Shown here one piece after another: positions 32,672-45,647 of a stretch of DNA of 64,000 nucleotides. The stretch spans positions 5,208,001 through 5,272,000 of the forward strand of contig OX637296.1 of the NCBI GenBank assembly GCA_951799445.1, written 5' to 3'. The DNA is from Pseudisothecium myosuroides. Its lineage: Eukaryota; Streptophyta; Bryopsida; Hypnales; Lembophyllaceae. Numbering within the stretch: the stretch's first letter is position 1; every line of letters begins with the position of its first letter. A model generated the notes under the pieces. The model did not search any database, was not told where the DNA came from, and saw nothing but the letters and a program-made list of their open reading frames with translations. The position numbers were made by a program, and so were the translations under genes.

Positions 32672-35257
32672 TAGGTCCACACCTAAATCCCTTAATTTAT
32701 AATCATACTTTGATTTATGTACAAGTATAACCAATCTTTTATAAATCTGAGTTAGGTACAATTGCATTTACAATAATTGTTGATATATAAGCACTGCATT
32801 TAAATGTTGATGTATAAGTACAACCCATCTTGTATAAATTTGAGCTAGGTACAATTGCGTTTAATAGTTACAAATGATAATACTATTATTTAAATAAATA
32901 TATTTTTAAATGCTCATAAAATTAAATTTTACAAATAAATATTTATAGAGGTAACCAATAAAAATCATTTTGCTTCAAAATCTATAAACCAACATGCCCC
33001 CTCATCTGGTCATGCCAAATAAATAATTAGATCTTTTTAAATTCAAATTTCTATTTTAATTTCATTCTAATGTAAAATAGACATGAAGACACTTTTCAAA
33101 CAAAGACATGAACATTTCATTACAATTCCTATTATGGATTTATTAAGGTTTGAATACTTACATGATTAATACATATTAAAAGTCATTGTATCAATTCTAG
33201 AATCATTAAAATTGTACTTATAGTTATACTATTTTTGTACAAATTAAAAGCATAAAAGTTTAACATTGTTTTAAAAAAGAAATGACACTTGTTTCAATGC
33301 CAAAAATTTCAAATATTAATGTATGCAAAAGTAATGTAAATACAATCATTGATCATTTTGGGTTAATTCATATTATTTTGAAAAAATAATGATGTTTCAG
33401 TACACGATCATTAATTAATTTGAAAACCGTTGAAGAACTAAATCAAAGTTGAAACAATTGATTATTAGTGGCTAAGGAGTACAAACTTTTGGGATGATGT
33501 AAGACTCAACAAATATTCAAAAGAATTCTTCTTCATTTTCATATATTGTTGTGTATTGAAATCATAGCTTTGGGAGGTATAATAATGTCATTCATGACAA
33601 AAGTTGATAAATAGGTCATCAACAAATAGTTTTAATATGGATTCATTCATTTCAAAGATTTTTTTAGGAATTTGATGGTGCTAAGGAATAAGTGTATCAA
33701 TCCCAAATGTCCCCAAATCATCATAACAATATTATTTTGTATTTATTATTAGAAAAAAGATTTTAATATTGTTTTAACATCAAAGCTATTTGAACATAAT
33801 GCAAAAATTGATATAACTACAATATTGATTTTAATATCATTCCAAAAGATGATGGATGACAGAGTTGCTAATGACAAATGACGGAGTTGCCAATGGCAAA
33901 TGTTTCATATAATGTTTTACCAATTTATATATAGTTTTTCATGCTTAGTAGTTTTTGTGCTCATAGTAACTTGAATTGTACAATTTAAATAATATAAATG
34001 TGTCATTGCAAATCACAATCATGTTTTTAACCTACAAATTTGGTAAATCATTTTAGTTAAGTTGAATGGCATGAAATATATATTTTGTAGCTAATATGTG
34101 GTTTGATATTATGCAAATGCCATTGATTGATGGGTAGTAATCTTACAGATTAATTGTAACTTAATTTGTATGTATATGAAAATTGATGTTGCCATTGGGG
34201 CTATTAAATTAAATTTACCTATTGAGTAGTCAAATCTTACAACCTTCATGGAAATCATTTATTGATCTCTTTGAAAACATATCCACAAGATTTTATGGTT
34301 GTTCATACTAATAGTTCTTTACCCTTGGTGGAAAAAAATTCAAATTTCAAAGAGAAATTTCAAATAATTGACAACACATAGGTGAAAACTTTTTAAATTT
34401 GAGTTATTGAAATTGTTAAAAGTCTTGAAAAATAAATTTCTAAAATTATTGTTTTATGATTATAGAAATTAGAAGGTAGAAGACAATTAATCAATTTTTG
34501 TAAACATTCATATTTATAAACATGTTTATCTAAGGGATTTTATATCATTTAAACAATACATTAATGTTTTAAATTTTTTTGTCAACTCAACTATATAGAT
34601 AAATTATTAAACAACCACATAGTGGAAATTTCTGAAATTTTTTCTATATATTTTTAAGTTAGCATACTACAAGATCCTGCAGTTACGTGTGTGCAAAAAT
34701 GTCTTTTTTTTTCCAAAATTTGGTACTTATACTAGAAAATGGTAGTTTTGGAGCATTTTTGGTGAAAATATAGTCATGGAATTGTAGGGGTTAAAGATAG
34801 GTAATAACCACAAAATGTTTGGTAGGGGTTAAATATACAAAATTGAATCATCAGGAATAAAAAATGTTTTAGTTTTAAACAAGAATAAAGAGAGGCTATG
34901 CCAAATTCCAAAGGTTGTGCCATTGCAAGTTGTTCCAACAACCACACAAAATGCATAACTTACAATACAAAGAAAGGATCCCTACACACTTAAATGACAC
35001 TAAATATATTAAGCAACGACAAAGCTTTGTGGTCCCCCTACTTTAAGCTTTTAGAATCTCCAATTGACATCTTTTGCCGCCAACTTGACACTCCTCAACA
35101 AAAATCACATTCCATATTAATAGTAGTAGGTCACCACTTATAACTATCATCAAAAATTCCATTTTGTCGTTTTTCATTTGCCAAAAATCCCAAAAAATGT
35201 TTTAATTCATAAAAACCATATCTATAATTTAAATTAGTTTGTTTCTATATTTTGTTT
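32672..35257. other. AT-rich spacer, no gene seen
   Basis: Very AT-rich. It holds a possible solo end of the piggyBac-like family near 34785 (GTAGGGGTTAA) and otherwise nothing I can name. Confidence 0.45.
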
Positions 35258-36801
35258 TGTTATGCTTTGTTTGTTACGGTGAGATCTCTAGAACCATGCA
35301 TCTTTTAGTCGTATTTAGTATACTGTTGGAAAACCCTCTGCAGCAAAGGGTGCTTAGACTTTGTTTTGTGATGTTTGGACCCATGGTGTGAAAGTTATTG
35401 AATTTTGAGTTGCTTTTGGATCTTAAATTATCCTAAATTATAGATCTTTTGGACCGTGCATCTCCCAATCACATTCTTGGTACTATTATAAAGTTCTTTG
35501 CAAATATGGATGCACGAGGGGATGCATGGAGTTTGTTTCTTAGTGTTTGGATATACAATGTGAGGATTATGGATTTTTGAGTTATTTTTGGATCTTAAAT
35601 TATGTTAAATTTTGGATCTTAAATTATGTTAAATTTTGGATCTTTTAGACCGTACATTATACAATCGCATTCTTGGTATAGTTAGGAAGCTCTCTACAAG
35701 GAAAGGTGCACAAGCTTAATTTTGTGGTGATTGGACATACGGTATGAAAATTATGGATTTTTGGATTATGAGCCAACAATATAGGGCTATACTAGTCTAT
35801 CTACATCCATACCTTAAGTTTGGTTGCTTGTTTTGTTTTGTTTGTTTTGTTATGTTGAGAACTCCTGGACCGTGCATCCTTCAATTGCGTGCTTGGTACA
35901 GTTGGGAAGCCCTTGGCGAGGAAGGGTGCACGGCAAGGTACATGGGCTTTGTTTCGTGGCGTTTGGACCTAGGAACTAAAAGTTATAGTGAATTTTAAAG
36001 TTTTTATGAGTTAAAAATTTAGAAAATTATTTTTACTCTTGTTTTGATTGTGGTAACTGCACACAATACACTAGTCTATACTTTAAGTTAGGTTGTTTTT
36101 TTGGTTATATCGAGAACTCCAAATCTATGCGTCCTATGGTTGCGTTCTTGGTACCATGGGAAAGCCCTCAACGAGGAGGGGTGCACGGGCTTTGTTTCAT
36201 GGTGTTTGGACATATGGTGCAAAAGTTATGGATTTTTGGATTATAAACCAACTATACATGGCTACACTAGTCTATCTATATCTATATCCATACCTAGCTT
36301 AAGTTTGACTGTTTGTTTTGTTTTGTTTATTTGTTACGTTGAGATCTCCGGGACTGTAAGTCCCCTAGTGGCGTTCTTTGTACCGTCAGAAAGCCCTTGG
36401 TGAGGAGGAGTGCACAAGCTTGTTTTGTGGCGTTTGGAGGTGTAGTACGAAAGTTATAGATTTTTGAAGTTCTTATTGAATGGAAAATTTTAAAATTTAT
36501 TTTAGTTTTCTTTGGACTGTTGCCACAAGGCACACTAGTCTATACTTTAAGTTAGGCTATTTGTTTGTTTTGTTTGTTATGTTGAGATCTTCGAGACTAT
36601 GTGTCTTCCGATTGCGTTTTTGGTACCATTGGAAAGCCCTTGGTGAGGAAGGGTGCACGCCGGGCTTTGTTTCGTGGTGTTCCGACTTAAGGAAGAAAAA
36701 ATATTGAATTTTTAACTTTTAATTTTGAATTATTATGAATTAAAAAATTACTTTTACTTTTACTTTTATTTTGGCAGTGGCAGTGGCACAGGGTACACCA
36801 C
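35258..36801 (+). mobile_element. Head-to-tail array of five Helitron-like units
   Basis: Units are about 35258-35795, 35796-36074, 36075-36270, 36271-36538 and 36539-36801. At each of the four joints, ...ACTAG is followed directly by TCTAT, so a CTRR end abuts a TC start. Inside, each unit has the TTTGTTTTGTTTG run, a GAGATCTCC-like block, a GGAAAGCCCT..GAGGAGGGGTGCAC block and TTTCGTGGCGTTTGG. The first unit carries extra copies of the inner block and a short internal tandem near 35590-35650. No coding capacity. Confidence 0.55.
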
Positions 36802-38406
36802 TCAGTAAATTACTTTTACTTGGCAAATATGCACAGGGCATACTTGATTTTCCATTCACCGAAAGCTGCAACGAATTTTCCATTCCGTTCAAACTAGCAT
36901 TTCGTTCGTTGCCAATCCCCACCACAAGTGCGGGCAGTTCCGTCGATTTCCCCCTCCGTCGCTGTGGTGAGTTCCCCTTCGTCCCGGTCCGTCAAAAAGT
37001 GCACGTCGTTCGTTCCCCTGCGTCGTCCCAGCCGTAGTGTCGACACAACCTCGTGAGTACATTTCGGTCATTCGTCGCGAACATTTCAACGAGACTTCCG
37101 TCCCTTCCCTCCCGTCGAGCCGGCATCTCTCGTTCGTTCGTTCGTTCGTTCGTTCGTCCCTCCGTCGTCGTCGTCGTCGTCGTCACCAGGGTGTCGGACA
37201 CACTGAGGCCCTGCCTGTCAACTGTAGTAGAACAGGGATACTGCCGTCTGTTGTGGGGTGTTGTTGTTGTGTGCGAGTTGGTGTTTGCGTTTTCTGTGCA
37301 TGTGCGGTGCTGCTTCTGCTTGCGTGCATGACGCACAACGAGCGGAGAATCGCGGTCCCGATCCGCAACGTAGTCGCACGAGAAAAGGTCGCAATTAGGC
37401 TTATGTCCTTCCCCGTGGTGCCGATTGTGGTGGCGTGTTTTCGACGACGAAGCTTCACGTTAGGTTTGCGAGCCGCGGAAGGGGCCGGGGGGGAGAGTCG
37501 GATGATATGATAAGATGAAGATGAGGCCATGGTGTTGATGCGCGAGGACCGAGGACCGACCGCCGGGGAGGATGGCGATGCAGGTGTCTAGCGGTCGTTT
37601 GAGGTGAGGAAGAGGACGAGGACGAGAGCACATGTGATGTGTAGGGAGGTTCGTTTTGCGGTGAAAAGAAACGTCTGTTAATTGCCGTGGTTTTTGGTTT
37701 TTGGTGTGGAGAGAGAGCGGTGCTTGCGTTTGGTGTGGCGAGGTGTGTGTGTGGCGCGATAAGGCGTTCTTTGGAATCGTGAGGAGTGATCGTGTTTCTT
37801 TTTCGTTCTTAATTGGAGGTGAGGTAGTCGGGAAGGGGGAAAGTGTGTGGAAATGTGGAAGAGGAAGGAGCGTCGGCGAGGGGATTTGATTGTGGAGTGA
37901 GTGAGTTGAGTTAGGTGCATTGTTGGACTGGCTATTGGCTTGTGGAGTGTTTTCTTTGAGTTTCGGATTCGTGCGGAAGTGGAAAAGGGAGGTCGTGTTC
38001 TTGGAGTGAGTTTTGCGCAACCGTAATTTCATGGCGCTCTCTGTTCTTAGTCGGGAGACTTTTGTTGTGCTTGATTTGGTGTGCTTATGAATTATCGCCG
38101 TCCAATTCAGGAAGGTCTTTTTCAATCTGTGGCGATAAGAGGCTGACAGTTACGGGCGGCAAGAGCCATCTGAATCTTGCTTTAAGGTTGATCTTGTGGC
38201 CGATGACTGTTTCTGGAGTGAGGTAGCGGAGTTTTTGTTGACCGAGTAGGAGAGCCAGGTCAACAGCTGTTGTTACTGACGCGGATTAGTTTGTGAATCT
38301 GTAGAGGCATGGACGATGTAGGCATTTGGGAGACGTGGAGGAGATGAGGCAACAGGAATGGAAAGGACTACGGTTTTCAACAGAGGGACGGGAATCGGTC
38401 ACATAG
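36802..38406 (+). promoter_or_regulatory. GC-rich promoter and long 5' leader of UPL5
   Basis: An abrupt switch from AT-rich repeats to GC-rich DNA near 36940. It contains CGTT units at about 37130-37157 and CGTCGT units at about 37168-37190. Many upstream ATGs precede the ligase start. The transcription start is not visible, but the leader probably exceeds 1 kb. Open frames on the minus strand (for example 37460-38125) are low-complexity. Confidence 0.45.
37328..37510 (+). CDS. Possible upstream ORF in the UPL5 leader (60 aa)
   Basis: An ATG-initiated frame starting MTHNERRIAVPIRN and ending at 37510 lies about 0.9 kb upstream of the ligase start. It is Arg-rich and matches nothing known to me. 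If the leader is transcribed from the GC-rich island near 37000, it could act as a uORF. It may also lie in an unannotated leader intron or be chance. Confidence 0.2.
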   Translation: MTHNERRIAVPIRNVVAREKVAIRLMSFPVVPIVVACFRRRSFTLGLRAAEGAGGESRMI

Positions 38407-41400
38407 ATGGTGCTATCGGGTTTGGCTCTGTCCATTTTGGGGCTGTTTAGGTACATGCGACAAGCGACGTTGGTCCCGACGTCACGGGCGCATCAGCAGC
38501 GGACGGCCTCGTTGTCATCGGACATGGAGGTCATATCTTTGCGGGAGGATGATCGGGCGCAACGAGCGGCCCTCTTGCAGAACTCTGAGCGGAGTCTCGT
38601 TGTGCGGGAGCGGGAGTTGGCCATGGAGCGGGGGCTAGAAATTCAGGACAGGGAGACGCACTTCATGTCGTCTGCGCGAGCACAGGCACTGGTTCCGCCC
38701 ATGAGCTTGCGCTCCACGTCCAGTAAGCGCAAACTGGACGATTATGAAATTGGAATGGCGGAATCCTCCGTGTCTGCAACCTCGCAGGTTGGTGAACCTT
38801 CCTTTGCTTATGCACTCAGGATCCGTGTACTATGTCGCGTGGAATGTGTGCATTTTCAGCTGCTGATCTGCTATTTCTCGCCGACTGGAGTTCTTGCTTT
38901 TGTTCGTTTCTATGTTAATCGCTTAGAGATCTTATAGTCGCTTTCAGTGTTCGACATCCAAACCCCACGCAAGTGCGTCACGAGAATGAAGCCTCGGATC
39001 TACTGTTGCAGGTACGGGCGAGGAGGGAGAGCAGGGAAGATGTCTTGGAGGGGAGTGTCGCGGAGTCCAGCGGAAGGGAAAGGTTCGATATGGGGATGTC
39101 AGTAGGTGCACCGGAAGCACAACCTCTTGACGGGGAAAGCCAAATGCGTGAAGAAGATGGGAACGCTGCCCTTGACGATGACTCGACCTGGGGTGATGAG
39201 CCGAATTGGAATGGGAGTTCCTTGGATGCAGTTGGCGAGTCGAGTAAGGAACCTCCTGACAAAATTGAGGACGGCAGCAGCGGGGAAGAGGGCAGTGCAC
39301 TTGAAGAGGTCAGTGTGGACCATGGCAGCAGCATTGAGGTCGTCTTAGATGAGCCTACGATGGTAGTTGATTTCGGGAGCAGTCCGTACGAGTTCACAGC
39401 AGGAAGTGATCTTTTAAACAGTTCATCAATCGTCGTAGGGTCATTGCCCTCTTCTGGGGCAGATATTTCCTTCGTCGAAGGTACTGAAGTTGAGCTCAGT
39501 GAGCCGGGAACCAATGGAGGGAGGGTTGAGGATCTTCCATCATCAGATATAGAGGTGGAAGGAGAAGCAGAAGTTGATGATGAGTTACTCGTGGAGGTGA
39601 TCCCTGCTCGTCTACAATTCTTTGTGCGGACATATGGACGTACAATTGTCCTGCACGCTCATGCATCTGATTTGGTGGAGTCTGTTCATCAACAAATCCT
39701 TGCGAAGACTGGACTTCCTGTCTCGGAACAAAGACTAATTTTCGGTCGGCTTCAGCTGCAACAAGACCAGACGTTGGCGTCTTGCAATGTCGACAATGAT
39801 GCCACACTGACCCTAGTTGCTCGGATGAGGAGTACTGCACTTCCTGCTTCGTGGCAACTCATCAATGACCTTGTGGCCACTATTAGGCACATGTGTGCTG
39901 TAGGAGAACAGCAACTTGGTTTGAAGCTGATGCATTCACAAGATTGTGTTCGTGCAAGCGTGCAAGAGTTTTTGAAAATGGCCGTGAAGTCTGTGCCTGT
40001 TTCCGAGCACATGCAGGTAAGGGGTTTTCCTCTTTGATAGCTATCTTTGTGTCCAGCTGGATTCTTGTATGTTATGGGCACAAAGAGATATAGGGTTTTC
40101 CTGCAGCGACTTGAGGATGGTTTATGTAATACGCTTCGGCCGAACTTGCACAGTTTATTTTGGCATTGTCTTTTTTATAAATGGACGATGCGCATTTGAA
40201 GAAATATTCTTCTGGGAATAATAATATCAGATAAATTTGGAGTGGACATGACTTTTTCGGATGTACAGAAGTAGACATGCAGGTATAGCATTTCTGTCAG
40301 GGAGGTTCATATGGTGCTGAAACGGCTTAGGGTCTTGTTGCTTGCAGGTTTTTGAGCTGGCCGGAGCAACATCTGCCTTGGTCATGTTGCTTTTATCCCC
40401 TGTGGACAGTAACAGAGAATGTGCTGAAGACGCCATCAACATGTTCCTGGCTTCAAATGACGAGTATCTGCCTGCAAGCATTCACTGTCATTGTGCACCT
40501 CTGCTTCTAGATTTCTGCAAGCTTCTAGCCAAAAGTGCTCCTAACCATGCTCTGTATGCGACCTGCCGGCAAGCATTGGCTCGATTACTGGACTCTGTAC
40601 TGGAAGCGCACGGAAGTCCGTACTTCAACGAGGCTAAAGCAGATAGCATAGTTGAGGACTTTGCTCCGTTTGTGAACGAGCTCTCGTCTCGGTTGACGCA
40701 GAATCTGCGGTTTACTGCTAAGGCTTACTTGAGCAAGGAGACACCTGTCAGCTTTTCTTCTTATACGAAGGAAGCGAAGGACTTTACTGCATTTGTGATA
40801 CCACTTTGTAAAGCTATGGAGGTTTGCAAGGGGGTCGATGCTTCTGGATCTGGAAGCAGTGCATTGGGGTCTACAGTTGTGCTTACGGAATGCCCTGATC
40901 ATCGTGATGGTGCGGAAGCTGAGGGACTGTTGTCAGGTGAGACATCTTGTTACGTTCCAGATGGTATTTAGTTCAGGAAGATTATCTGTGTTACTATAGG
41001 AAGGACCGATACGTAGCTTCCAGTTAGTAGCAGGTATGTTTTCGAAGGCATGCGTTAGCTTATTTTAATAGATGATCTTCGCTCGAGTTTATCCAGTGTT
41101 CCTATGGAACTTGGTTTCGAAAGTAGCTCAGAGCGAGAAGGTTGCTGGTCTCACTACGCTATTGAAAATTTCGTTGGGTGCACCTCATCCTCACTCTTTT
41201 ATCGTGCATGAATGTGCAGAGTATGATTATACAAGGAACATAGCAGCTAGAGTGGGTGCTGAGATTGGATCTCATGGTTGGCTGCGGCAGTTATTTAAGG
41301 ACCTCCTACACGAGATAGACAGCTGCCTGGAAGCTGTCGGGTTTGTCGTAGAACGACAAAACGAGTCAACTGGGCCGGGGGTGACCGCAACTGAGGAGCG

Positions 41401-44400
41401 TCCCTTTGGATGGGCCCCGTTCCTTGTTGTTCTCAAGGGATTGCATGCCATTGCAAAGCTTTATGAGGGGGCAATGGTGGACCTGCTGGATATGCTGCTG
41501 GTGCGACGGATCTCGTTGAATATCTTGATCAGGCAATCTCGATGGCAGGTGATTACTCTGATGAAAACTTGGAATTTAACCCCCCAAAATTAATCGCCTA
41601 AAAGTAAAATTCAACTCAAAACTTTTTCGTTTTTCTAGATAAACTTTTTTTTGTTATATTCAATAATAACGACATAATGTGAACGTCTTCAGTTATTAGT
41701 TTTCTTAAAGATTTTTCTTTCAGAATATTTTACTGGTATTTTCTATTCGCTATTATTTCAAAAATTCTCTTTATATTGTACTGAAGATATATTTCATAAT
41801 AAGACGATTGTACTCTTTCCTGCTCTGGTAAGTTGTGACGACGCCAAGACTAATAGTGTCCTATGAATGGATTTTTAAGAAATTGTAGAGATGAAGAATG
41901 CACCTATTCATCCAATAATCTGAAATTTTGGCTGACTACCTTGGTGATAGGGCTGCGTCCTTCAAGGGTTAATCCCTTAACCTTGGAAGGATTAAGCCCC
42001 CATGACCAAGGTAGTCACCAAAATACTCTGATTATTGGACAGATAGGTGCATTCTTTGTTTCTACAATTACTACAATAAATAACAGTGAAGTCTTCCATC
42101 AGACCTTTTAGGTCCGCGGCATCCTTACAGGGTTAATGACTGAGGGTTTGCACAATACCTAGATGTGCTACAATGTATGGTTCTTCATATTATTTGAAAG
42201 TATGCATTAAAGGGAATGATGTTACGCATGTTTTTTATAAATTATGCATGCTCTGAAAATTCCGTTTAGACCTTTGGCTAATTAATTTAGGAGCGCCACA
42301 TATCTTTGAAAATTCACCAAATATACAGTTTCTACATTTAGTACTTATGATGGTCTAAACTATGATTATGATAGTCTAAACTATGAAGTTATTTACAAGG
42401 TATAATTTGAATGCAGGATTTCTTATTACATGTGTTCAAAGTACTAAATCTTTTTGTATATAGTGATCCTTTTAACAAGGAAAAACTTAACATCCTAACT
42501 TAACTTAACACCCTTTTGGCACCCTAACTTAACTTACCACCACCCTTTAATTTTTTGTTTTTCATAGGACGCCACACATTTGTAAGAATCCATCAACATT
42601 GTGTAATCTCATACTCGGTAGCTTCATTATGCATTCAACAATGCCCATTATCAACTTTCCATAAGTTGAACTATGGCTTTGAAGAGAATTAAAAGTAGTT
42701 TTTAGCATTCAGGGGTTAAGTCGTCTTCTTATCTGTTTGGCGTTTTGAGGAACTGGTTGGTTAAAAACACTGATGGTTGTTTTTAGTGACATTTTCTTTC
42801 GTCTTATATCCCTCATGGCTGTAGCAGGATGACGATTTCTGGTTATTGGATCACAAAGCATTATTGGACTTTGAGTCAAAGAGAAGATTGGTAATGGCTA
42901 TGCTCCCTGAACCTCAAGACGACCATGATGAGCGACAAGAAATCGTGGTGAAGCGAGCACAGCTTTTGACCGAGTCTTTTGAGCTACTCGCATATGTTGA
43001 GCCTGAAGTGCTACAAGGAGGCATCTCTGTGGAATTTGCCACCGAGGAAGCCACTGGGCCGGGGGTATTACGTGAGTGGTTCTCTATGATATGCCGAGAA
43101 ATTTTTAACCCTCAGAACGCCCTTTTCTTGGCCTGTCCAAACGATAGACGACGGTTTTTCCCCAATCCTGGTATGCTAAGGTTTAACTTTTGTTCTCTTG
43201 ATTCTCTTGATAGCTTTTGATTATCAATCTCTTGAAGTAATTTCTATAGATTTTCAGGTAGTTGTCTGCTGTTTCAGATCAGTTGTACGTTTTCTGATTT
43301 TTATATTCTTGTATTTTGCAGCGTCCGGGGTGAATCCAGGACATCTTACCTACTTCAGATTTTGTGGACGAGTAATTGCGTTAGCGTTAATGCACCGTGT
43401 GCAAATGGATGTGGTATTTGCTCTGTCTTTCTTCAAGCAGCTGGCTGGGCTACCTGTGCTGTGGGATGATGCTAAAGATGCTGACCCATGTCTTTATGAA
43501 AGCTGCAAGAAAATTTTGGAGATGGATGCCGCCTTGATCGACGCCGACGCCTTGGGCCTAACTTTTGTCAGTGAAGTCGAAGAGTTGGGTTCTCACAAAT
43601 CAATGGAGCTTTGCTCGGGTGGTAAAGACATGCTGGTGACTAGTGAGAACCGTAGGCAATTCGTTGAATTGCTGGTCCAACGGCGTCTTGTAGCTTCAGT
43701 TGCAGAGCAGGTCAAATCGTTCTCACAAGGCTTTTCTGACTTGCTTGTGAACCGCACTCATCAACAGTTCTTGCGAGCCCTTGAACCTGAAGACCTTGAC
43801 CTAATGCTGTACGGAAAAGACCGGAACATCTGCATTGAAGATTGGAAGGCACACACTGAATACCACGACTTTCGTGCAACTGATGACCAGATACTTTGGT
43901 TCTGGCAGGTGAGAATCTTTCTTGTCCTTGTGAGTCTCGTGATAGGCTTTTCAACTATACTGGGCTTTTTTGAGTGCTTGGTGGGAGTGTTTTCTGGAAT
44001 GTGCTCCTTTGTACAAGAATTCCTTTATCTGTGCTTGGTATTCTTGGTTCTGTAGTGAAACTAGCTCATTTGCTTGAGATATTCAGATTTCAGCTTTATT
44101 TTTCCAGTTCTCAGAACTTGTTTCCAATATTCTATTTGATTATTCACAGTTTTAGATTTTATTGTGCATTGTTCGACTTTTTCCTGATATTAGATACATA
44201 CGATATATAACAAGAGCTTGGAATGACAGGTTGTGGAGAAGATGACCTCAGATCAGCGCAGAAGGCTTCTGTTTTTCTCAACGTCAGTGACACACTTACC
44301 GGCAGAAGGCTTTGCAGGGTTATCCTCAAAGTTCCATATCCACAGGGCGCACACCGAAATAAGTTGGTTGCCAACAGCCCACACATGCTTCTACCAGCTG

Positions 44401-44493
44401 GTTCTTCCGGCTTACCCCACGTATGAAATGATGTGCGCCCGCCTGCTGGCAATTACTGAATGTCACATTGCAGAAGGTTTTGGCTTTGCTTAG
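38407..44493 (+). CDS. UPL5: UPL5-type E3 ubiquitin ligase, UBL plus HECT (7 exons, about 1206 aa)
   Basis: Exons: 38407-38787, 39012-40016, 40348-40936, 41097-41548, 42828-43170, 43322-43908, 44230-44493. The exon 4 acceptor is the least certain (41088 also keeps frame; 41072 does not). The protein passes ubiquitin from an E2 to substrates through a HECT thioester; Arabidopsis UPL5 acts in leaf senescence. Landmarks are SKRKLDDYE in exon 1 (shared with UPL5), an acidic linker, and a ubiquitin-like domain at about residues 328-400 (LQFFVRTYGRTIVL to LTLVARM). The HECT domain spans about residues 850-1206, with GPGVLREWFSMICREIF, the SGVNPGHLTYFRFCGRVIAL block, and the catalytic Cys1172 in HTCFYQL 34 residues before the end. 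The C-terminal FGFA keeps the -4 Phe. The start ATG follows an in-frame TAG directly; internal Met codons are alternatives. It is longer than Arabidopsis UPL5 (about 870 aa), mainly in the N-terminal and middle parts. Confidence 0.9.
41881..42070. mobile_element. Nested hairpin MITE in UPL5 intron 4
   Basis: The left arm 41881-41949 (AATTGTAGAGATGAAGAATG, then GCACCTATTCATCCAATAAT) pairs with the right arm 42003-42070. An inner hairpin (CCTTCAAGGGTTAA with TTAACCTTGGAAGG) lies at its centre. The whole sits in the 1279-bp intron between exons 4 and 5, away from the splice sites. Confidence 0.6.
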
Positions 44494-45160
44494 GCGGGAT
44501 GTTGTGGTAATGACTGTAAAGAGTAGAAAAATGCTCCGTGTATACATGAACTTACAATCCGAGCCCTATTTGCGGGATAGGAGTGCCTTGACTTTGGGGA
44601 GAGTGGTACCTTGACTTTATGCAAAGGAACGTCACCTTTTGTCTGCTCTATATCAAGCTTGGTGATAAGACACACTGCAGGGGGTGGATATCGGTTTCGA
44701 TTTTTTTGCTGTAAAATAATAATCGAGATAGGCACTGAGAAATGATGCCGCATCAAGTTGGGGCAGGACTTCTTAGCTTGTTCGAGATATTCTTTATTGG
44801 ATCCAAGGTGGAGGGACTAGTGCTCATCCATATGTGTGCTCCTTCCAGTTTCTCGAGGGAATAAATGTGAATTTCTCTACAGTAGTATCTAGAACCAACC
44901 GGCTCTCCGCTTGGGTGGCATTGTTTGAGGAGCTTTCATTTTGATTCCATGCTTGCATTGGAGGACATGGAATGGCTTTTCCGTCTGGGTGGTTCAAATG
45001 TACTGTACATTCTAATCTTGAGGTGTATCTATCCAAGTGAATGTGTCTTTGCCATGGTCATAGAATCCTTTTTTTGATACTGCTGTGTTGTGAAAATCTA
45101 CTGTGGTTTTTTGGGGGTTTTGACTAGCAATCACTCAATGAAATGAACCTTTTGTGCCCT
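44494..45160 (+). other. Probable 3' UTR of UPL5
   Basis: Balanced composition continues for about 650 bp after the TAG stop and then turns AT-rich. AATAAA-like signals occur, for example GAATAAATG near 44860. The cleavage site was not fixed. Confidence 0.4.
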
Positions 45161-45261
45161 AGTCTAGGCTTGAGATAGTTGTGCAATAAAATTACTGGCT
45201 GCATGAATATTTGTAAGTTTGTTAGGTACTTCCTCTGTTTCTAAATAATGCCTGTGTTTCC

Positions 45262-45647
45262 TTTGTTGTTTGTTTTGTTTGTTTTGTTTGTTTGTCACGT
45301 CAAGATCTCCCGGATTGTGCATCCCCCGGTGGCGTGCTTGGTACCGTTGGAAAGCCCTCGGCCGGGAGGGGTGCACGGGCTTGGTTTCATTGCGTTTGGA
45401 GTTAAAGTGCGGTAGTTATTGAATTTCGAAGCATTTATGGGTCAAAAAATTAAGAAATTACTCTTACTTTGATTTTTGTTGCACTCTTGGTATTGTCGGA
45501 AAGCCCTCGGCGAGGAGGGGTGCATGGGCTTGGTTTCGTGGCGTTTGGACATACGGTGCAAAAGTTATGAATTTTTGAGTTATTTTTGGTTTTCAAAATG
45601 ACTTTTACTTTTGTTTTGGTTGTGGCAACGGCACAGGGCTACACTAG
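45262..45647 (+). mobile_element. Helitron-like unit with two inner modules
   Basis: It contains TTTGTTTTGTTTGTTTGTCA, GATCTCCCGGATTGTGC and two copies of the GGAAAGCCCTCGG..GAGGGGTGCA block, and ends GGCTACACTAG followed by T. It seems to be inserted in or next to a Stowaway-like end (TACTTCCTCTGTTTCTAAAT at about 45226). Confidence 0.5.

Noticed and set aside
37460..38125. 221-codon minus-strand open frame
   Set aside because: His/Thr/Pro-rich low-complexity translation in the UPL5 leader; no homology recognised.
38947..39011. Earlier acceptors for UPL5 exon 2 (after 38947 or 38973)
   Set aside because: Neither keeps the frame with the strong donor at 38787; the CAG ending at 39011 does, with a good pyrimidine tract.
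38978..39514. 178-codon minus-strand open frame
   Set aside because: Antisense shadow of UPL5 exon 2.
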